Made by a program: the position numbers and the translations under genes. From assembly GCF_020544405.1 (NCBI RefSeq), contig NZ_CP065410.1, positions 3,100,001 through 3,164,000 of the forward strand: a DNA stretch of 64,000 nt, written 5' to 3'. Positions 37,848-48,412 of this stretch are shown piece after piece (positions within the stretch are counted from its first letter, which is position 1; every line of letters starts with the position of its first letter). The DNA comes from Pseudomonas sp. IAC-BECa141. Its GTDB lineage: Bacteria > Pseudomonadota > Gammaproteobacteria > Pseudomonadales > Pseudomonadaceae. The notes beneath the pieces were generated by a model. It did not search any database. It saw nothing but the letters and a program-made list of their open reading frames with translations, and had not been told where the DNA came from.

Positions 37848-39118
37848 GGAACCGGGCTCAGCGAGACGGCAAAACGACAACCGTGGGGCTCGCGCGTGGT
37901 GAGCCGGACTTGCCAGTGCTCCCGGTTGCAGATCCGCTGCACCAGTGACAATCCCAGTCCTAGCCCCTCTCCTCGACGCTCGTCACCGCGCACGAACGGC
38001 TGAAACATCGCTTGTCGCTGCTCCTCCGGAATACCGATGCCGCTGTCTTCGACCACAAAACCGTTTTCCCCGACGCTCAGCCTGACAAAACCCTGATCGG
38101 TGTAATGCCAGGCATTTCGCAGCAGGTTGCCCATTACTGACTGCAAGAAGGTCTGGTTGTAGCGAGCCGCGCCGGCCGGGTTGATGTCGCAGAAAAAATC
38201 GAGCCCTTTTTCGCGGATCAGCCGACCCCAGATTTCACCTTGGACCCGCGCAACCTCCTCAAGCGTGACGCAAATGTCACCACCGGTATCTTCCTGCGAG
38301 CGGGCGAGCATGAGGAAGGTGTCCACCAGCTGACGCATTTCATGGCTGGCCCGGGCGATACGGTTGACCTGCGCGGCCGAACGCGCATCGAGCGACGGAT
38401 TGGCGAGCAGTAATTCGCAGGCGCCGCCGAGCACCATCAACGGTGTGCGAAGCTCATGGCTCACGTCGCTGGTAAAGAGCTTTTCACGGCTCAGCGTTTC
38501 GCGCAGCCGGCCCAGTGTCTGATCGAACGAGAGCGCCAGTTCCCCGACCTCGTCCGCCGCGTAGTCCGGATGCAGGGGCGGCGCCAGCACCAGCAGCTGG
38601 TCGCGGTGACGAACCTGGCGTGCCAGCCGAATGACCGGGGCCATCACGCGCCGTGCCAGCAATCGGCCCAGCACAATCGCAAGCAGAATGCTCAGAATGA
38701 ATCCCACCGCGACCACAATAAACAACAGACGCTCACGCTGCTCGAGACTCTCCTGATCACGCAACAGCACGTATTTGCGTCCACCCACCATCTCGACCAT
38801 GGCGAAAAAACCGTCACCCTCGAACATGACCTCCTGAAACCCCGGTGACAGAGACGCCAGTGACGGAACCAGCGCCATGGCACCCGGCCCGCCTTCGAAG
38901 AAAAACAGCTCGCTCTTTTCCGGTCGATGGCTCCAGCGACTGATGTCATCCATAGCCAGCAAACGATGTAGACCGCCCATCAAGGTCGTGGCGGTCAACT
39001 TGTGTTCCACCACATGCACGGTGGCAACGATTCCCAGCGCAAATACGCCGGCCACCAGCGCACTCATCGAGGCGAATACGATGACGATCCGTTTCGTCAG
39101 GCTTTGCTTGAAATCCAT
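37805..39118 (-). CDS. Orphan membrane sensor histidine kinase
   Basis: 437 residues from ATG 39118 (GTG 39136 is possible). TM1 near 10-35, a periplasmic domain of about 110 residues, TM2 (FIVVAVGFILSILLAIVL), HAMP, HisKA with FTSDVSHELRTPLMVLGG and HATPase with NLLRNAWHYT, DSGIGIPEE and GLGLGLSLV. It resembles ColS/ParS-like kinases of pseudomonads, but no response-regulator gene adjoins it on either side. It is divergent from the LPS heptose-phosphatase-like gene, which fits a cell-envelope-sensing role. Confidence 0.88.
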   Translation of the reverse strand: MDFKQSLTKRIVIVFASMSALVAGVFALGIVATVHVVEHKLTATTLMGGLHRLLAMDDISRWSHRPEKSELFFFEGGPGAMALVPSLASLSPGFQEVMFEGDGFFAMVEMVGGRKYVLLRDQESLEQRERLLFIVVAVGFILSILLAIVLGRLLARRVMAPVIRLARQVRHRDQLLVLAPPLHPDYAADEVGELALSFDQTLGRLRETLSREKLFTSDVSHELRTPLMVLGGACELLLANPSLDARSAAQVNRIARASHEMRQLVDTFLMLARSQEDTGGDICVTLEEVARVQGEIWGRLIREKGLDFFCDINPAGAARYNQTFLQSVMGNLLRNAWHYTDQGFVRLSVGENGFVVEDSGIGIPEEQRQAMFQPFVRGDERRGEGLGLGLSLVQRICNREHWQVRLTTREPHGCRFAVSLSPVPQEDGGQPREVPAA

Positions 39119-39445
39119 TCGGCTGGAGGACTCCACCTCTGTTGTCAGACTCAGCGGTCAACATCAGGTGTGTACTCAGTAGATGTGACCGAACAGATTC
39201 AGCTTCACCTCAAACAGCAACAGTTGTTAAGCCAGCCCGGTAAAAAAAGCGTATTTGAGTCTGGTTATCAGAAACTTGATTAATTGCACACTTTCAACTC
39301 TCGCAAATTTTTCACATGTTCTTCACTGCGGCCCAACGTGAACAGCTCCAACATTCAGCCAGCATTCAAGTACGCAACCATAAAGTTGATCAAATCGCAG
39401 GCCACTCGCGCCTGCGAAGTTAAGGGGCATGGCGTGGAGCGACAG
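39119..39445. other. Control region between sensor kinase and Ais/PmrG-like gene
   Basis: 327 bases, AT-richer than its surroundings, with a ColR-like site (39300-39315) and no gene I can support. The plus-strand frame is open from 39284, but its first 54 codons lack a signal peptide or homology. Confidence 0.55.
39300..39315 (+). promoter_or_regulatory. Candidate ColR-type site
   Basis: CTCGCAAATTTTTCAC contains the full TTTTTCAC core and 11 of the 13 defined bases of the ColR consensus as I recall it from P. putida work ((T/C)(T/C)NA(C/G)NN(T/C)TTTTTCAC). It lies 131 bp before the phosphatase-like gene. Confidence 0.4.
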
Positions 39446-40099
39446 ATGCTGTTAACAGCAGTCTATAAACAACGTCGAATATTGCGACCTGGAAAACTGC
39501 TGACGGTTATCGGTGCAGGGGTAGCGATTGCACTGGTCAGCGGCTTCGTCTGGGTAACCCGCTCGCCCATTGATCTGGGCCATGCGGGGAAGGCCTCAAG
39601 AGCTGATTGGACCAACGCCTGGCAGGCGGGCGAAGTCGTGGCGCTGGTGCGCCATGCTGAACGTTGCGACCGCTCCGACCATGTTTGTCTGGGCCCGGAA
39701 GACGGTATCACTCAGGTAGGCAATGACTCGGCTGCGCGGGTGGGCAAGGGTTTTGCGAGGCTGGGCATGCAGCAGGCGCAGGTGTTGACCAGCCCGCTGA
39801 CCCGGACCGTGCAAACGGCGCGTGCCATGTTCGGGCAGGACGCTACTGCCCAGACCTGGCTTGAATCCTGCGGTCCGTCGCTGCGTAACGAGGTGGTGGC
39901 GCACAAAGTTGCGCAACGCAATCTGGTGCTGATCACCCACAGCGGCTGTATCAGCGACTTTGAAAAACAGACCGGTTTCCCTCACGCGATCGCCGCTGAT
40001 TATGGAAGCACGCTGTTTGTTCGCCTTGATGCCAAGGGGCAACTTAAAGTGCTGGGTATTCTGGATGCCGAGGCCTGGTCTCAACTCAATAGTGATTAA
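39446..40099 (+). CDS. Ais/PmrG-like histidine phosphatase (LPS core phosphatase family)
   Basis: 217 residues. An N-terminal signal anchor (LLTVIGAGVAIALVSGFVWV) is followed by the histidine-phosphatase catalytic motif VRHAERCDRSDHVCL (nucleophile His in R-H-A-E), VLTSPLTRTVQTAR, and the second catalytic His in LITHSGCISDF. The R-H-x-E-R-C-D-R-S pattern matches Ais/PmrG, which removes heptose(II) phosphate from LPS core in enterics and is also linked to arn genes. ATG 39446 has GGAG six bases upstream. It precedes an ArnT paralogue by 279 bp. Confidence 0.82.
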   Translation: MLLTAVYKQRRILRPGKLLTVIGAGVAIALVSGFVWVTRSPIDLGHAGKASRADWTNAWQAGEVVALVRHAERCDRSDHVCLGPEDGITQVGNDSAARVGKGFARLGMQQAQVLTSPLTRTVQTARAMFGQDATAQTWLESCGPSLRNEVVAHKVAQRNLVLITHSGCISDFEKQTGFPHAIAADYGSTLFVRLDAKGQLKVLGILDAEAWSQLNSD

Positions 40100-40378
40100 C
40101 GCCTTGGACAGCTAATTGACAGTTCCGAGTTGTATTCAATCAAACAAAGCAGACTTCATTAAATTGTAATAAGCGGTGTATCTGCCCCCGATTTACTGGA
40201 CAGCTGTTTTTTTCAGGCTTTGCTGTATTGCGAGAACTTCGGCCTGGAGGTACGGCAGTTCTCTGGATACAGGAAATGCCCCGACACCTGCATTCATTCA
40301 GCACGATGACACGCTCGTTCAGGAACACGCCGGGCAGGTCATCGACATCAGAATTTCGTACGGTACCAAGGCTTTGTC

Positions 40379-42088
40379 ATGACGTCTGAGAACAACCCGC
40401 TGCGACACACCGCCCTCTTGTCCCCGGCAACAACAATCGAACGCTGGGCCATTCCCGGCCTGATTCTCGCGTTCGTGGTGTTTTACCTGCTGCCGTTGAT
40501 GAACCACGGCCTGTGGATCCCCGATGAAACCCGCTACGGCCAGATCAGCCAGGAAATGCTGCTGAGTGGCAATTGGGTAGCCCCGCATTTCATGGGCATC
40601 CGTTATTTCGAGAAACCGATTGCCGGCTACTGGTTGATTGCCATCGGCCAGGCGATTTTCGGTGACAACCTGTTTGGCGTACGCATTGCTTCGGCGCTGA
40701 GTACCGGAGTCAGTGTCTGGCTGACTTATCTGCTGGCCCGTCGACTCTGGAACAACCCTCGAATCAGCCTCGCGAGCGCCCTGCTGTACATGAGTTTCGG
40801 GCTGATCGCAGGTCAAGCTGGCTATGCCAATCTCGATCCGCAATTCACCTTGTGGGTCAACCTGAGCATGGTGGCTGCGTGGTTTGCCATCGACAGCCGC
40901 ACGCCCCGCGCTCGCCTGGGTGGCTGGGTCCTGCTCGGCGTCGCATGTGGCATGGGCCTGATGACCAAAGGCTTCCTCGCCCTGCTGTTGCCGGTGCTGA
41001 TCGCCCTGCCCTACATGGTCTGGCAACGACGGTTCGGTGAGCTGGTGCGTTACGGACTGGTCGCTATGGCGGTCTGCGCCCTCGTCAGCCTGCCTTGGGT
41101 ATTGGCAGTCCATTACCGGGAACCGGACTTCTGGCGGTTCTTCTTCTGGCACGAACACATCCGTCGCTTTGCCGCCGGAGACGACGCGCAACATGCCCGT
41201 CCGTGGTGGTTCTACCTGCCTTTGCTGTTTGCCTCAACCCTGCCGTGGGCGCTGCTGCTTCCTTCGAGCTTGCTGCGCATGTGGCGCGAAAGGGGTGAGG
41301 CAAAAATTGCGTACCTGACACTGTGGTTCCTGCTGCCACTGGCCTTTTTCAGTCTGAGCAGCGGCAAACTTCCTACGTACATCATGCCGTGCCTGCTGCC
41401 CGTCGCGCTGTTGATGGGGCAAACCGTGGTCTGGTGGCAGGATCAACGCAATGGCCGGATCCTGCGCCTGAACGGTGTGATCAACACGGTGCTTGCCAGT
41501 GTTGCGTTGGTGGCCCTGCTCTATCTTCAGGCCAGGAAAGAAATCTACGAAAACACCGAGATGTTCAGCCTGTCGCTGGCTTATATCGTGGTGATGGGCT
41601 GGATCATCGCCAACGCCTTGCAAGTGCTGCGGCCACTGACGTTGTGGGCAATGCCGGCGTTGGGTATCGGACTGCTCGTAGCATTGCTGCCTGCGGCCAT
41701 GCCGGCGCAGATCGTCAACAGCAAGATGCCCGATCAGTTCATTGCCGAGCATCAACGGGAACTGAGTGAAACCGCGTCCCTGCTGAGCAACGATCTGGGC
41801 GCGGCCTCGGCGCTGGCGTGGCGCCTGAAACGCCCGCAAGTGGACCTGTTCAACACCATCGGCGAATTGAAATACGGCCTCGAAGACCCGGCCATGTCGG
41901 CACGCAAAGTCACCCTGGACAGCGTCGACCAGTGGATGACCGACGCGCGAAAAAAAGGCGCCGTCGGTGTGGTGTTGCGCGTCAACAGCACTCAGGAAGA
42001 GCAGGAAGTAGAACGGCTGCCGGTGGACGGCAAGCATTATCGGCGCGGCAATCTGCACATTTTCATCTTTGCGCAGGGTCAGCCATGA
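40379..42088 (+). CDS. ArnT paralogue: lipid A aminoarabinose transferase family (GT39-like), outside arn operon
   Basis: 569 residues, about 12-13 transmembrane segments. The first periplasmic loop has [21 protein letters not shown] and FEKPIAGYW, the GT-C active-site region of ArnT; later [14 protein letters not shown] and a C-terminal soluble domain follow. It is very similar throughout to the second ArnT at 53847-55496 (for example identical HEHIRRFA and shared NLDPQFT). AAGG lies seven bases before ATG. It is coupled by ATGA to another GT39 gene and preceded by an Ais/PmrG-like gene, so it may form a second lipid A decoration unit. Confidence 0.9.
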   Translation: MTSENNPLRHTALLSPATTIERWAIPGLILAFVVFYLLPLMNHGLWIPDETRYGQISQEMLLSGNWVAPHFMGIRYFEKPIAGYWLIAIGQAIFGDNLFGVRIASALSTGVSVWLTYLLARRLWNNPRISLASALLYMSFGLIAGQAGYANLDPQFTLWVNLSMVAAWFAIDSRTPRARLGGWVLLGVACGMGLMTKGFLALLLPVLIALPYMVWQRRFGELVRYGLVAMAVCALVSLPWVLAVHYREPDFWRFFFWHEHIRRFAAGDDAQHARPWWFYLPLLFASTLPWALLLPSSLLRMWRERGEAKIAYLTLWFLLPLAFFSLSSGKLPTYIMPCLLPVALLMGQTVVWWQDQRNGRILRLNGVINTVLASVALVALLYLQARKEIYENTEMFSLSLAYIVVMGWIIANALQVLRPLTLWAMPALGIGLLVALLPAAMPAQIVNSKMPDQFIAEHQRELSETASLLSNDLGAASALAWRLKRPQVDLFNTIGELKYGLEDPAMSARKVTLDSVDQWMTDARKKGAVGVVLRVNSTQEEQEVERLPVDGKHYRRGNLHIFIFAQGQP

Positions 42089-43614
42089 CGGTGCGCAACA
42101 ATGACCGCACCGCCCTGCTGCTCCTGCTGGCCGCCAGCGCCCTGATGTTGCTGCTGGGCCTGGGCAGCCGCGAACTGTGGGGCGCGGAAACCCGCTGGGC
42201 CAACATCGCGTTGCAGATGCTGCAAAGCGGCGATTACTTCGATCCGTACCTCAAGGGCGATCCCTATTACGACAAGCCGTTGCTGTCGTACTGGCTGATC
42301 ACCGCAACCGCAGGGTTGACCGGTGGCCTGGATCACTGGTCGCTGCGTCTGCCTTCGGTGCTGTCCGCGTGGTTGAGCGTTTGGCTGGTGTATCGGCTGG
42401 GCGAGCAGTTATTTCGCAAGGGCACGGGGCTGATCGCCGGGTGGATGCTGGCAACCACCTTCTATTTCGTGTTCTGGGCACGGGTCGCCACGGCCGACAT
42501 TCTGACCGTGTGCGGGGTGCTGGCAGCGGTCTGGTGGTATTGGCGCGGGCCGGAGGACACCCGTTTTTCGCGTTACGTGGTGTTCTGCTGTTTGCTGGCC
42601 CTGACCTCACTGTTCAAGGGGCTGATCGGCTTTATCCTGCCGGGGCTGGTGCTGCTGCCGCACCTGTTGAATAACGGTCGCTGGAAGCGTCATCTCAATC
42701 TGAGACTGCTCGCCGCGCTGCTGATTGCCGGGGTGTTCTACATGACGCCGTTCCTGCTGTCCCACCTCTACGGCGCGCCGAATTACGGGCAAAGCGGCCT
42801 TGGGCTGGTATTGCGGGAAAACGTCGTGCGGTTTTTCCAGCCATTCGACAATATCGGCCCGATCTACACCTATTTACTGTACCTGCCGATTTATACCCTG
42901 CCCTGGGCGCCGTGCTGGATCGTTGCCTTGTGGGTCGCGGCGCGGAACTGGAAACACATCGAGCCGGACACCCGCTGGCTGATTCAGGGGCTGGGATTAT
43001 TAATGCTGTTCTTCACGGCCAGCGGCAGCCGACGCAGTTATTACGTGCTGCCACTGGTGCCGTTCGCGCAACTGCTCGGGGCGTGGTGGATCACCCGGCG
43101 CGCGGCGGCTCGAAATGGCGCAGGCCCGTTCGACGGGCGTGGCCTGAAAATCGCTTTCGGCGTGGCTACTGCCCTGCTGCTCGGCATACTCGGTGTGCTT
43201 TACCCGTGGACCAACAGCGGAGGCGGTGTAATCCGTTTCGGCGAAACCGTCCTTCTGCAAGCCAGCCAACGCGCACCGTTGAGCCAATGGCGCCTGGTCA
43301 TGGTCGACGTCGACAACAAAGTCCCCTTGTACCTGCAGACGGGCGGTGCACCGTTCTACTACGTACCGGAAAACCGGGATTTCCCCCGCGACGGCGATAC
43401 CGCTGCCATGTTCGCCTGGCTGGAACGCACCAGCGGCCAGCACTGGGATCCGCAACGGACCCTTTTTGTCGCCCAATACCGCACCGGCGATCCCATTCCG
43501 CTGAATCACCTCAGCCGCGACTATCAAGTCATCACCACCACGCCCACGCGCGGCGAACAGTTGTTCCACGGCCGGGAAGATCAAAGCGTGGCCTACCTCC
43601 CCCAACGTTTCTGA
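42085..43614 (+). CDS. GT39 (ArnT/PMT-like) glycosyltransferase
   Basis: 509 residues, multi-spanning. The first periplasmic loop reads [20 protein letters not shown] with [10 protein letters not shown], the GT39 acidic motif (here G-A-E instead of P-D-E). Later [10 protein letters not shown] and [20 protein letters not shown] resemble the ArnT K-L-P-T-Y region in a variant form. It overlaps the ArnT paralogue by four bases. It probably uses an undecaprenyl-phosphate sugar donor on a lipid or glycan; the acceptor is unknown. Confidence 0.85.
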   Translation: MTVRNNDRTALLLLLAASALMLLLGLGSRELWGAETRWANIALQMLQSGDYFDPYLKGDPYYDKPLLSYWLITATAGLTGGLDHWSLRLPSVLSAWLSVWLVYRLGEQLFRKGTGLIAGWMLATTFYFVFWARVATADILTVCGVLAAVWWYWRGPEDTRFSRYVVFCCLLALTSLFKGLIGFILPGLVLLPHLLNNGRWKRHLNLRLLAALLIAGVFYMTPFLLSHLYGAPNYGQSGLGLVLRENVVRFFQPFDNIGPIYTYLLYLPIYTLPWAPCWIVALWVAARNWKHIEPDTRWLIQGLGLLMLFFTASGSRRSYYVLPLVPFAQLLGAWWITRRAAARNGAGPFDGRGLKIAFGVATALLLGILGVLYPWTNSGGGVIRFGETVLLQASQRAPLSQWRLVMVDVDNKVPLYLQTGGAPFYYVPENRDFPRDGDTAAMFAWLERTSGQHWDPQRTLFVAQYRTGDPIPLNHLSRDYQVITTTPTRGEQLFHGREDQSVAYLPQRF

Positions 43615-43738
43615 AAGACAGCGCCGGGTTCGCCCGGCGTCCCCGCCAAGTGACTGCTAACCTGAATGGCAATGACATGTATAAACGGTTGGTTTGACGA
43701 TTTTTTCTCATTTGCTTCTCTACATTGCCAGCCAACAT

Positions 43739-43755
43739 ATGCAAATCATTCGCAT
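43739..43755 (+). promoter_or_regulatory. Fur box before iron ABC operon
   Basis: ATGCAAAT-C-ATTCGCAT is a 17-bp palindrome with one mismatch between arms and strong likeness to Pseudomonas Fur sites. It lies 56 bp before the iron-binding protein start, a suitable operator place. Confidence 0.65.
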
Positions 43756-43811
43756 TGAAACTCACGCGAACGCTTGCCCATGAACGTCTAAAAAACAGGA
43801 GCTGCCCCGCC

Positions 43812-44825
43812 ATGAGTCCATCCCTTCCGTCCTTCCTGAAACAGGCCGCGCTGGCGACTGCGCTGCTCGCTGCCGGGCAGGCCTTTGCCGCCGATTCAGT
43901 CGGCCTTCTGGTCTACAACGCCCAGCACGAAACCCTGACCAAGGCCTGGGTGGCCGGGTTCACCGAAGAAACCGGGATTCCGGTCACGGTGCGCAACGGC
44001 GACGATACGGAAATGGGCAATCAGATCGTGCAGGAAGGTGCGGCGTCGCCAGCGGATGTGTTCCTGACGGAAAACTCCCCGGCCATGGTGCTGGTGGACA
44101 ACGCCAAGCTGTTCGCGCCCGTGGCTCCGGCGACCCTCGAACAAGTCGATGCGGCGTATCGCCCGGCCCACGGCCATTGGGTCGGTATCGCCGCGCGCTC
44201 CACGGTGTTCGTCTACAACCCGGCCAAGCTGTCGGAAAAAGACCTGCCCAAATCGCTGATGGACCTCGCAAGCCCGGCCTGGAAAGGTCGCTGGGCCGCG
44301 TCGCCTGCCGGTGCGGATTTCCAGGCGATCGTCGCCGCCGTGCTGCAACAGAAAGGCGAAGCCGCCACCCTCGAATGGCTCAAGGGCATGAAAGCCAACT
44401 TCACCGCCTACCGTGGCAACAGCTCGGTGCTCAAAGCGGTGAACGCCGGACAAGTCGACAGCGGCGTGATCTATCACTATTACGCTTTCGTCGATCAGGC
44501 CAAGACCGGCGAAAACAGCAAGAACACCGCCCTGCACTACTTCAAGCATCAGGATCCGGGCGCATTCGTGAGCATTTCCGGTGGCGGCGTGCTGGCTTCC
44601 AGCAAACACCAGGAAGACGCGCAGAAATTCCTCCAATACATCACCGGCAAGCAAGGCCAGGAAGTGTTGCGTACCGGCAATTCTTTTGAATACGCCGTTG
44701 GCAAGGACGCCGGTTCCAATCCGAAACTGGTGCCGTTGAAGGACCTGGACGCGCCGAAAGTCGATGCATCGAAGCTCGACAGCAAGAAAGCCGTCGAACT
44801 GATGACCCAGGCAGGACTGCTGTAA
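43812..44825 (+). CDS. Ferric iron ABC transporter, periplasmic binding protein (FbpA/HitA-like)
   Basis: 337 residues with signal peptide LKQAALATALLAAGQAFA and mature start DSVGLLVYNAQHETLTKAW. EEGAASPADVFLTENS-type loop and GVIYHYYAF, with paired tyrosines that bind Fe3+ in FbpA/FutA proteins. GGAG lies ten bases upstream of ATG 43812. It is first of a three-gene iron importer behind a Fur box. Confidence 0.9.
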   Translation: MSPSLPSFLKQAALATALLAAGQAFAADSVGLLVYNAQHETLTKAWVAGFTEETGIPVTVRNGDDTEMGNQIVQEGAASPADVFLTENSPAMVLVDNAKLFAPVAPATLEQVDAAYRPAHGHWVGIAARSTVFVYNPAKLSEKDLPKSLMDLASPAWKGRWAASPAGADFQAIVAAVLQQKGEAATLEWLKGMKANFTAYRGNSSVLKAVNAGQVDSGVIYHYYAFVDQAKTGENSKNTALHYFKHQDPGAFVSISGGGVLASSKHQEDAQKFLQYITGKQGQEVLRTGNSFEYAVGKDAGSNPKLVPLKDLDAPKVDASKLDSKKAVELMTQAGLL

Positions 44826-44828
44826 TTG

Positions 44829-46424
44829 ATGCCTGAATCGCTGCCCGCGGAGATCGTTGCGACGCCCTCCGCCCATTTGTCACGCAGGACCCGCGCCCTC
44901 AACGGACGCGGGAGTCCGTGGGTGGTCGTGCTGGCCATCGCGGTGTCGCTGTTGTCGTTGGTGCCGATCGGCTTTGTGATCGGCGTGTCGTGGTACACCG
45001 GCTGGGCAACCATCGAAGCTTTGGTCTTCCGCCCTCGGGTGGCCGAGCTGCTGATCAACACCGTGCTGCTGGTACTGATCACGCTGCCGATCTGCATCGT
45101 GCTCGGCACCACTCTGGCGTGGCTGACCGAACGTACCGACCTCCCGGGGCGACGGCTGTGGTCATTGCTGGCGGTCGCCCCGCTGGCGGTGCCGGCGTTC
45201 GTGCACAGCTACGCGTGGGTCAGTCTGATTCCGTCGATCAATGGATTGCCGGCCGGGGTGCTGGTGTCGGTGATCGCCTATTTTCCGTTTCTGTACTTGC
45301 CGATTGCAGCGACGTTGCGCCGCCTCGATCCGGCGATTGAAGACGTCGCCGAATCCCTCGGCCTCAAGCCGTGGGCAGTGTTTTTCCGGGTGGTGTTGCC
45401 GCAACTGCGCCTGGCGATCTGCGGCGGTGCGTTGCTGGTCGGTCTGCACTTGCTGGCGGAATACGGCCTGTACGCGATGATCCGCTTCGACACTTTCACC
45501 ACGGCGATTTTCGACCAGTTCAAGTCAACCTTTAACGGCCCGGCCGCCAACATGCTCGCCAGTGTATTGGCGCTGTGTTGCCTGGCGATGCTGATGGTGG
45601 AATCCGGCGCCCGTGGTCATGCGCGATACGCCCGCGTCGGCTCCGGCAGCGCTCGCGAACAACGCACCGTGCGCCTGCATCGGCGCACTGCCGCGCTGGG
45701 CTTGTGCCTGCAAGGCCTGACCTGCCTGCTGGCGCTCGGCGTGCCGTTGCTGACCCTCGGCAAATGGCTGATCGCCGGCGGCGCCGAGGTCTGGCAAGGC
45801 AACGAATTGCTGCCGGCGTTGCTGCAAACGCTGTCGTTCGGGGTGGCCGGTGCGCTGTTGACCAGCCTCGCGGCGATCCCGATTGCCTGGCTGTCAATTC
45901 GTGCCCCCGGCAAGCTGCAGCGCCTGCTCGAAGGCTGCAATTACATCACCAGCGCGCTGCCGGGAATCGTCGTGGCGCTGGCACTGGTGACCGTGACCAT
46001 CCATTTCGCCCGACCGATCTACCAGACCACGATCACCGTGCTGCTGGCCTATCTGCTGATGTTTCTGCCCCGGGCACTGGTCAGCCTGCGCGCCGGGTTT
46101 GCGCAGGCGCCGGTCGAGCTGGAAAACATCGCGCAAAGCCTCGGGCGCTCACCGTTGCGCGCCCTGTGGCAGATCACCTTGCGTCTGGCGGCGCCCGGTG
46201 CGGCGGCGGGCGCGGCGCTGGTATTTCTGGCGATCACCAATGAACTGACCGCGACCCTGCTGCTCGCGCCCAACGGCACGCGCACCCTGGCCACCGGTTT
46301 CTGGGCCATGACCAGCGAAATCGACTACGCCGCCGCAGCGCCTTACGCGCTGCTGATGGTGCTGTTGTCGCTGCCGCTCACGGCCATCCTCTATCACCAA
46401 TCCAGGCGCAGTGCCGGCCGATGA
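44829..46424 (+). CDS. Ferric iron ABC transporter permease (FbpB-like, fused two-permease)
   Basis: 531 residues with two BPD-transport permease domains (about 70-270 and 320-525), each with an EAA-type loop ([44 protein letters not shown]), as in FbpB/HitB. ATG 44829 follows the binding-protein stop by three bases; TTG 44826 is in frame. Its stop overlaps the ATPase start (ATGA). Confidence 0.9.
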   Translation: MPESLPAEIVATPSAHLSRRTRALNGRGSPWVVVLAIAVSLLSLVPIGFVIGVSWYTGWATIEALVFRPRVAELLINTVLLVLITLPICIVLGTTLAWLTERTDLPGRRLWSLLAVAPLAVPAFVHSYAWVSLIPSINGLPAGVLVSVIAYFPFLYLPIAATLRRLDPAIEDVAESLGLKPWAVFFRVVLPQLRLAICGGALLVGLHLLAEYGLYAMIRFDTFTTAIFDQFKSTFNGPAANMLASVLALCCLAMLMVESGARGHARYARVGSGSAREQRTVRLHRRTAALGLCLQGLTCLLALGVPLLTLGKWLIAGGAEVWQGNELLPALLQTLSFGVAGALLTSLAAIPIAWLSIRAPGKLQRLLEGCNYITSALPGIVVALALVTVTIHFARPIYQTTITVLLAYLLMFLPRALVSLRAGFAQAPVELENIAQSLGRSPLRALWQITLRLAAPGAAAGAALVFLAITNELTATLLLAPNGTRTLATGFWAMTSEIDYAAAAPYALLMVLLSLPLTAILYHQSRRSAGR

Positions 46425-47473
46425 ACGCTCTCGAAATCAACTCATTAAGCAAAGCCTTCGGCGCACAAACGGCGCTGGACTCCGTCAACCTGTCCGTCCC
46501 GACCGGCAGCCGCACAGTGATCGTCGGCCCCTCCGGCTCCGGCAAGACCACCCTGTTGCGGATGATCGCCGGGTTCGAATTCCCCGACGCCGGCAGCCTC
46601 ACGCTCAACGGCCAGACCCTGGTCGACAGCACCCACGCCGTACCCGCGTATCAACGGCAGATTGGTTACGTGCCGCAGGACGGTGCGCTGTTCCCGCACA
46701 TGACCGTGGCCGACAACATCGGATTCGGACTGACGGAAACCGGCGGCACCCGAACCGAACGCATTCAGGCACTGATGGACAGCGTCGCCCTGAACGCCGA
46801 CATGGCTGCGCGTTGGCCCCACGAACTGTCCGGCGGCCAGCAACAACGGGTGTCACTCGCTCGCGCACTGGCCCAGCGGCCACGCCTGATGCTGCTCGAC
46901 GAGCCCTTTTCCGCCCTCGACACCGGCTTGCGCGGCGCCATGCGCAAAATGGTCGCGCGCCTGCTGGAGGATGCCGGCGTGACCACGATTCTGGTGACCC
47001 ACGATCAGGGCGAAGCGCTGTCGTTCGCCGACCAGTTGGCCGTCATGCGCGACGGTCGTCTGGTGCAGTCGGGGCATCCGATGGACCTCTACCGCTATCC
47101 CTGCGACGAACAGACCGCGCATTTTCTCGGCGAAGCCGTGGTCATGCCCGCCCGGATCGAAGCCGGCTGGGCCCATTGCGATCTGGGTCGGGTGGCGGTC
47201 AACACCAACGGTTTTTCCGGCGCCGCGCAGATCATGCTGCGGCCTGAACAACTTCAACTCTCGGACATCCCGCCCGACCCGGACGGCTGCCACGCAGTGG
47301 TCACTGATCGAGACTTCGGCGGCAACGTCTGCACCCTGACCGTGGAACTTCGCTCCCGGGCCAGCCCCGGCCGCTCATTGCTGGTACGCAGCTCCGGCAT
47401 GCACGCGCCACCGGCCGGCAGCACCGTGCAGTTGTCCATTCTGGGGGCAGCCCACGTCTTTGCGATGCCCTGA
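46421..47473 (+). CDS. Ferric iron ABC transporter ATPase (FbpC-like)
   Basis: 350 residues. Walker [16 protein letters not shown], signature [18 protein letters not shown], Walker [14 protein letters not shown]-loop LVTHDQGEA, then a C-terminal TOBE/OB regulatory region ([12 protein letters not shown]). This completes the Fbp iron importer. The stop codon (47471-47473) directly abuts the stop codon of the convergent recombinase (47474-47476), leaving no intergenic base. Confidence 0.9.
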   Translation: MNALEINSLSKAFGAQTALDSVNLSVPTGSRTVIVGPSGSGKTTLLRMIAGFEFPDAGSLTLNGQTLVDSTHAVPAYQRQIGYVPQDGALFPHMTVADNIGFGLTETGGTRTERIQALMDSVALNADMAARWPHELSGGQQQRVSLARALAQRPRLMLLDEPFSALDTGLRGAMRKMVARLLEDAGVTTILVTHDQGEALSFADQLAVMRDGRLVQSGHPMDLYRYPCDEQTAHFLGEAVVMPARIEAGWAHCDLGRVAVNTNGFSGAAQIMLRPEQLQLSDIPPDPDGCHAVVTDRDFGGNVCTLTVELRSRASPGRSLLVRSSGMHAPPAGSTVQLSILGAAHVFAMP

Positions 47474-48412
47474 CTACAGGTCGAAGCGATCCACCGCGCG
47501 GCGCCGCTCGTTGTCGTCGCGCACGTCGTAGCTGGCGGTCGTCTGGATGTTGCTGTGGTGGGCCAGCTTCTGGGCGATCGACAGGTCGTGTTCTTCGATC
47601 ACCCGAGTGATGAACGAACGACGGAAATCATGGGGCATGATTTTCACACCGACCTGGGTCCCGCGCTGGCGGGCAATGTAATAGATCGCGTGCTTGGTAA
47701 TGCGCTCACGGGTGATGTGGCTGCCACGGCGGATGCGGTTGAACAGAAACGTGTCGTCGCTCTCGCCTTCCTTGAGTTCCGAGCGACGAAACTCCAGCCA
47801 GGCATTCAGTTTGGCGAACGCCCAGGCTGGCGCGTACTTGATCAGTTGTTTATTGCCCTTGGCGGTGACGCACAGACTGCGCTCGTTGAAGTCCACCTGA
47901 TTGAGGTCCAGATCCACCGACTCCGACTTGCGCATGCCGGTGCCGTACAACAGCGCAATCACCGCCGCATCACGCAAACCTTGCGGTCGCGGATCGGCCG
48001 CGCAGACTTCCATCAATTCATGTATCAGCGTGCGCTTCAAGTTGCGCCCCTGAGACAGTCGTGTACCGGCAATGCCTTTGACCGAGCGCATCTTCAATAG
48101 ATGTTCCTGGCTGATAAGACTCATGCGCCAGGCTTCATTCATCACACCGCGAATCGCGTTTACATACAGCGAAGACGTATTCGGCGCGTAATTGTCGGCG
48201 CGCAATGCGGCGACTAACGCAACCACATCTTCCGGTTGCAGTGCATGCCAGGGAATGTCTTCGACGTTCATGTCTTCGAAGCCGAGACGGTCGGCGGCAT
48301 CTTGCAGAACGTAACGCATGGTCAGTTGGCTGGAGGGAGCCAGACGCGCCAGATACACGGTCATCGGGTTGGTTTTCAGGGTGTCGGGGGATGCAACGGG
48401 TAAGTCAATCAA
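47474..48412 (-). CDS. Stand-alone tyrosine recombinase/integrase
   Basis: 312 residues. N-terminal SAM-like DNA-binding core (TMRYVLQDAADRLG...), then the catalytic domain with Arg in LLYGTGMRKSES, H-x-x-R in IMPHDFRRSFITRV, His in LAHHSNIQTTASYD and the nucleophile Tyr in that last motif, so all key residues are present. The start is TTG 48412 with AAGG eight bases upstream; ATG 48364 is an alternative. No phage, transposase or tRNA gene is beside it. It sits between the iron importer and the arn operon. Confidence 0.9.
   Translation of the reverse strand: MIDLPVASPDTLKTNPMTVYLARLAPSSQLTMRYVLQDAADRLGFEDMNVEDIPWHALQPEDVVALVAALRADNYAPNTSSLYVNAIRGVMNEAWRMSLISQEHLLKMRSVKGIAGTRLSQGRNLKRTLIHELMEVCAADPRPQGLRDAAVIALLYGTGMRKSESVDLDLNQVDFNERSLCVTAKGNKQLIKYAPAWAFAKLNAWLEFRRSELKEGESDDTFLFNRIRRGSHITRERITKHAIYYIARQRGTQVGVKIMPHDFRRSFITRVIEEHDLSIAQKLAHHSNIQTTASYDVRDDNERRRAVDRFDL

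Noticed and set aside
40176..40382. Short plus-strand ORF before the ArnT paralogue
   Set aside because: No ribosome site or recognisable protein; overlaps the ArnT start context.
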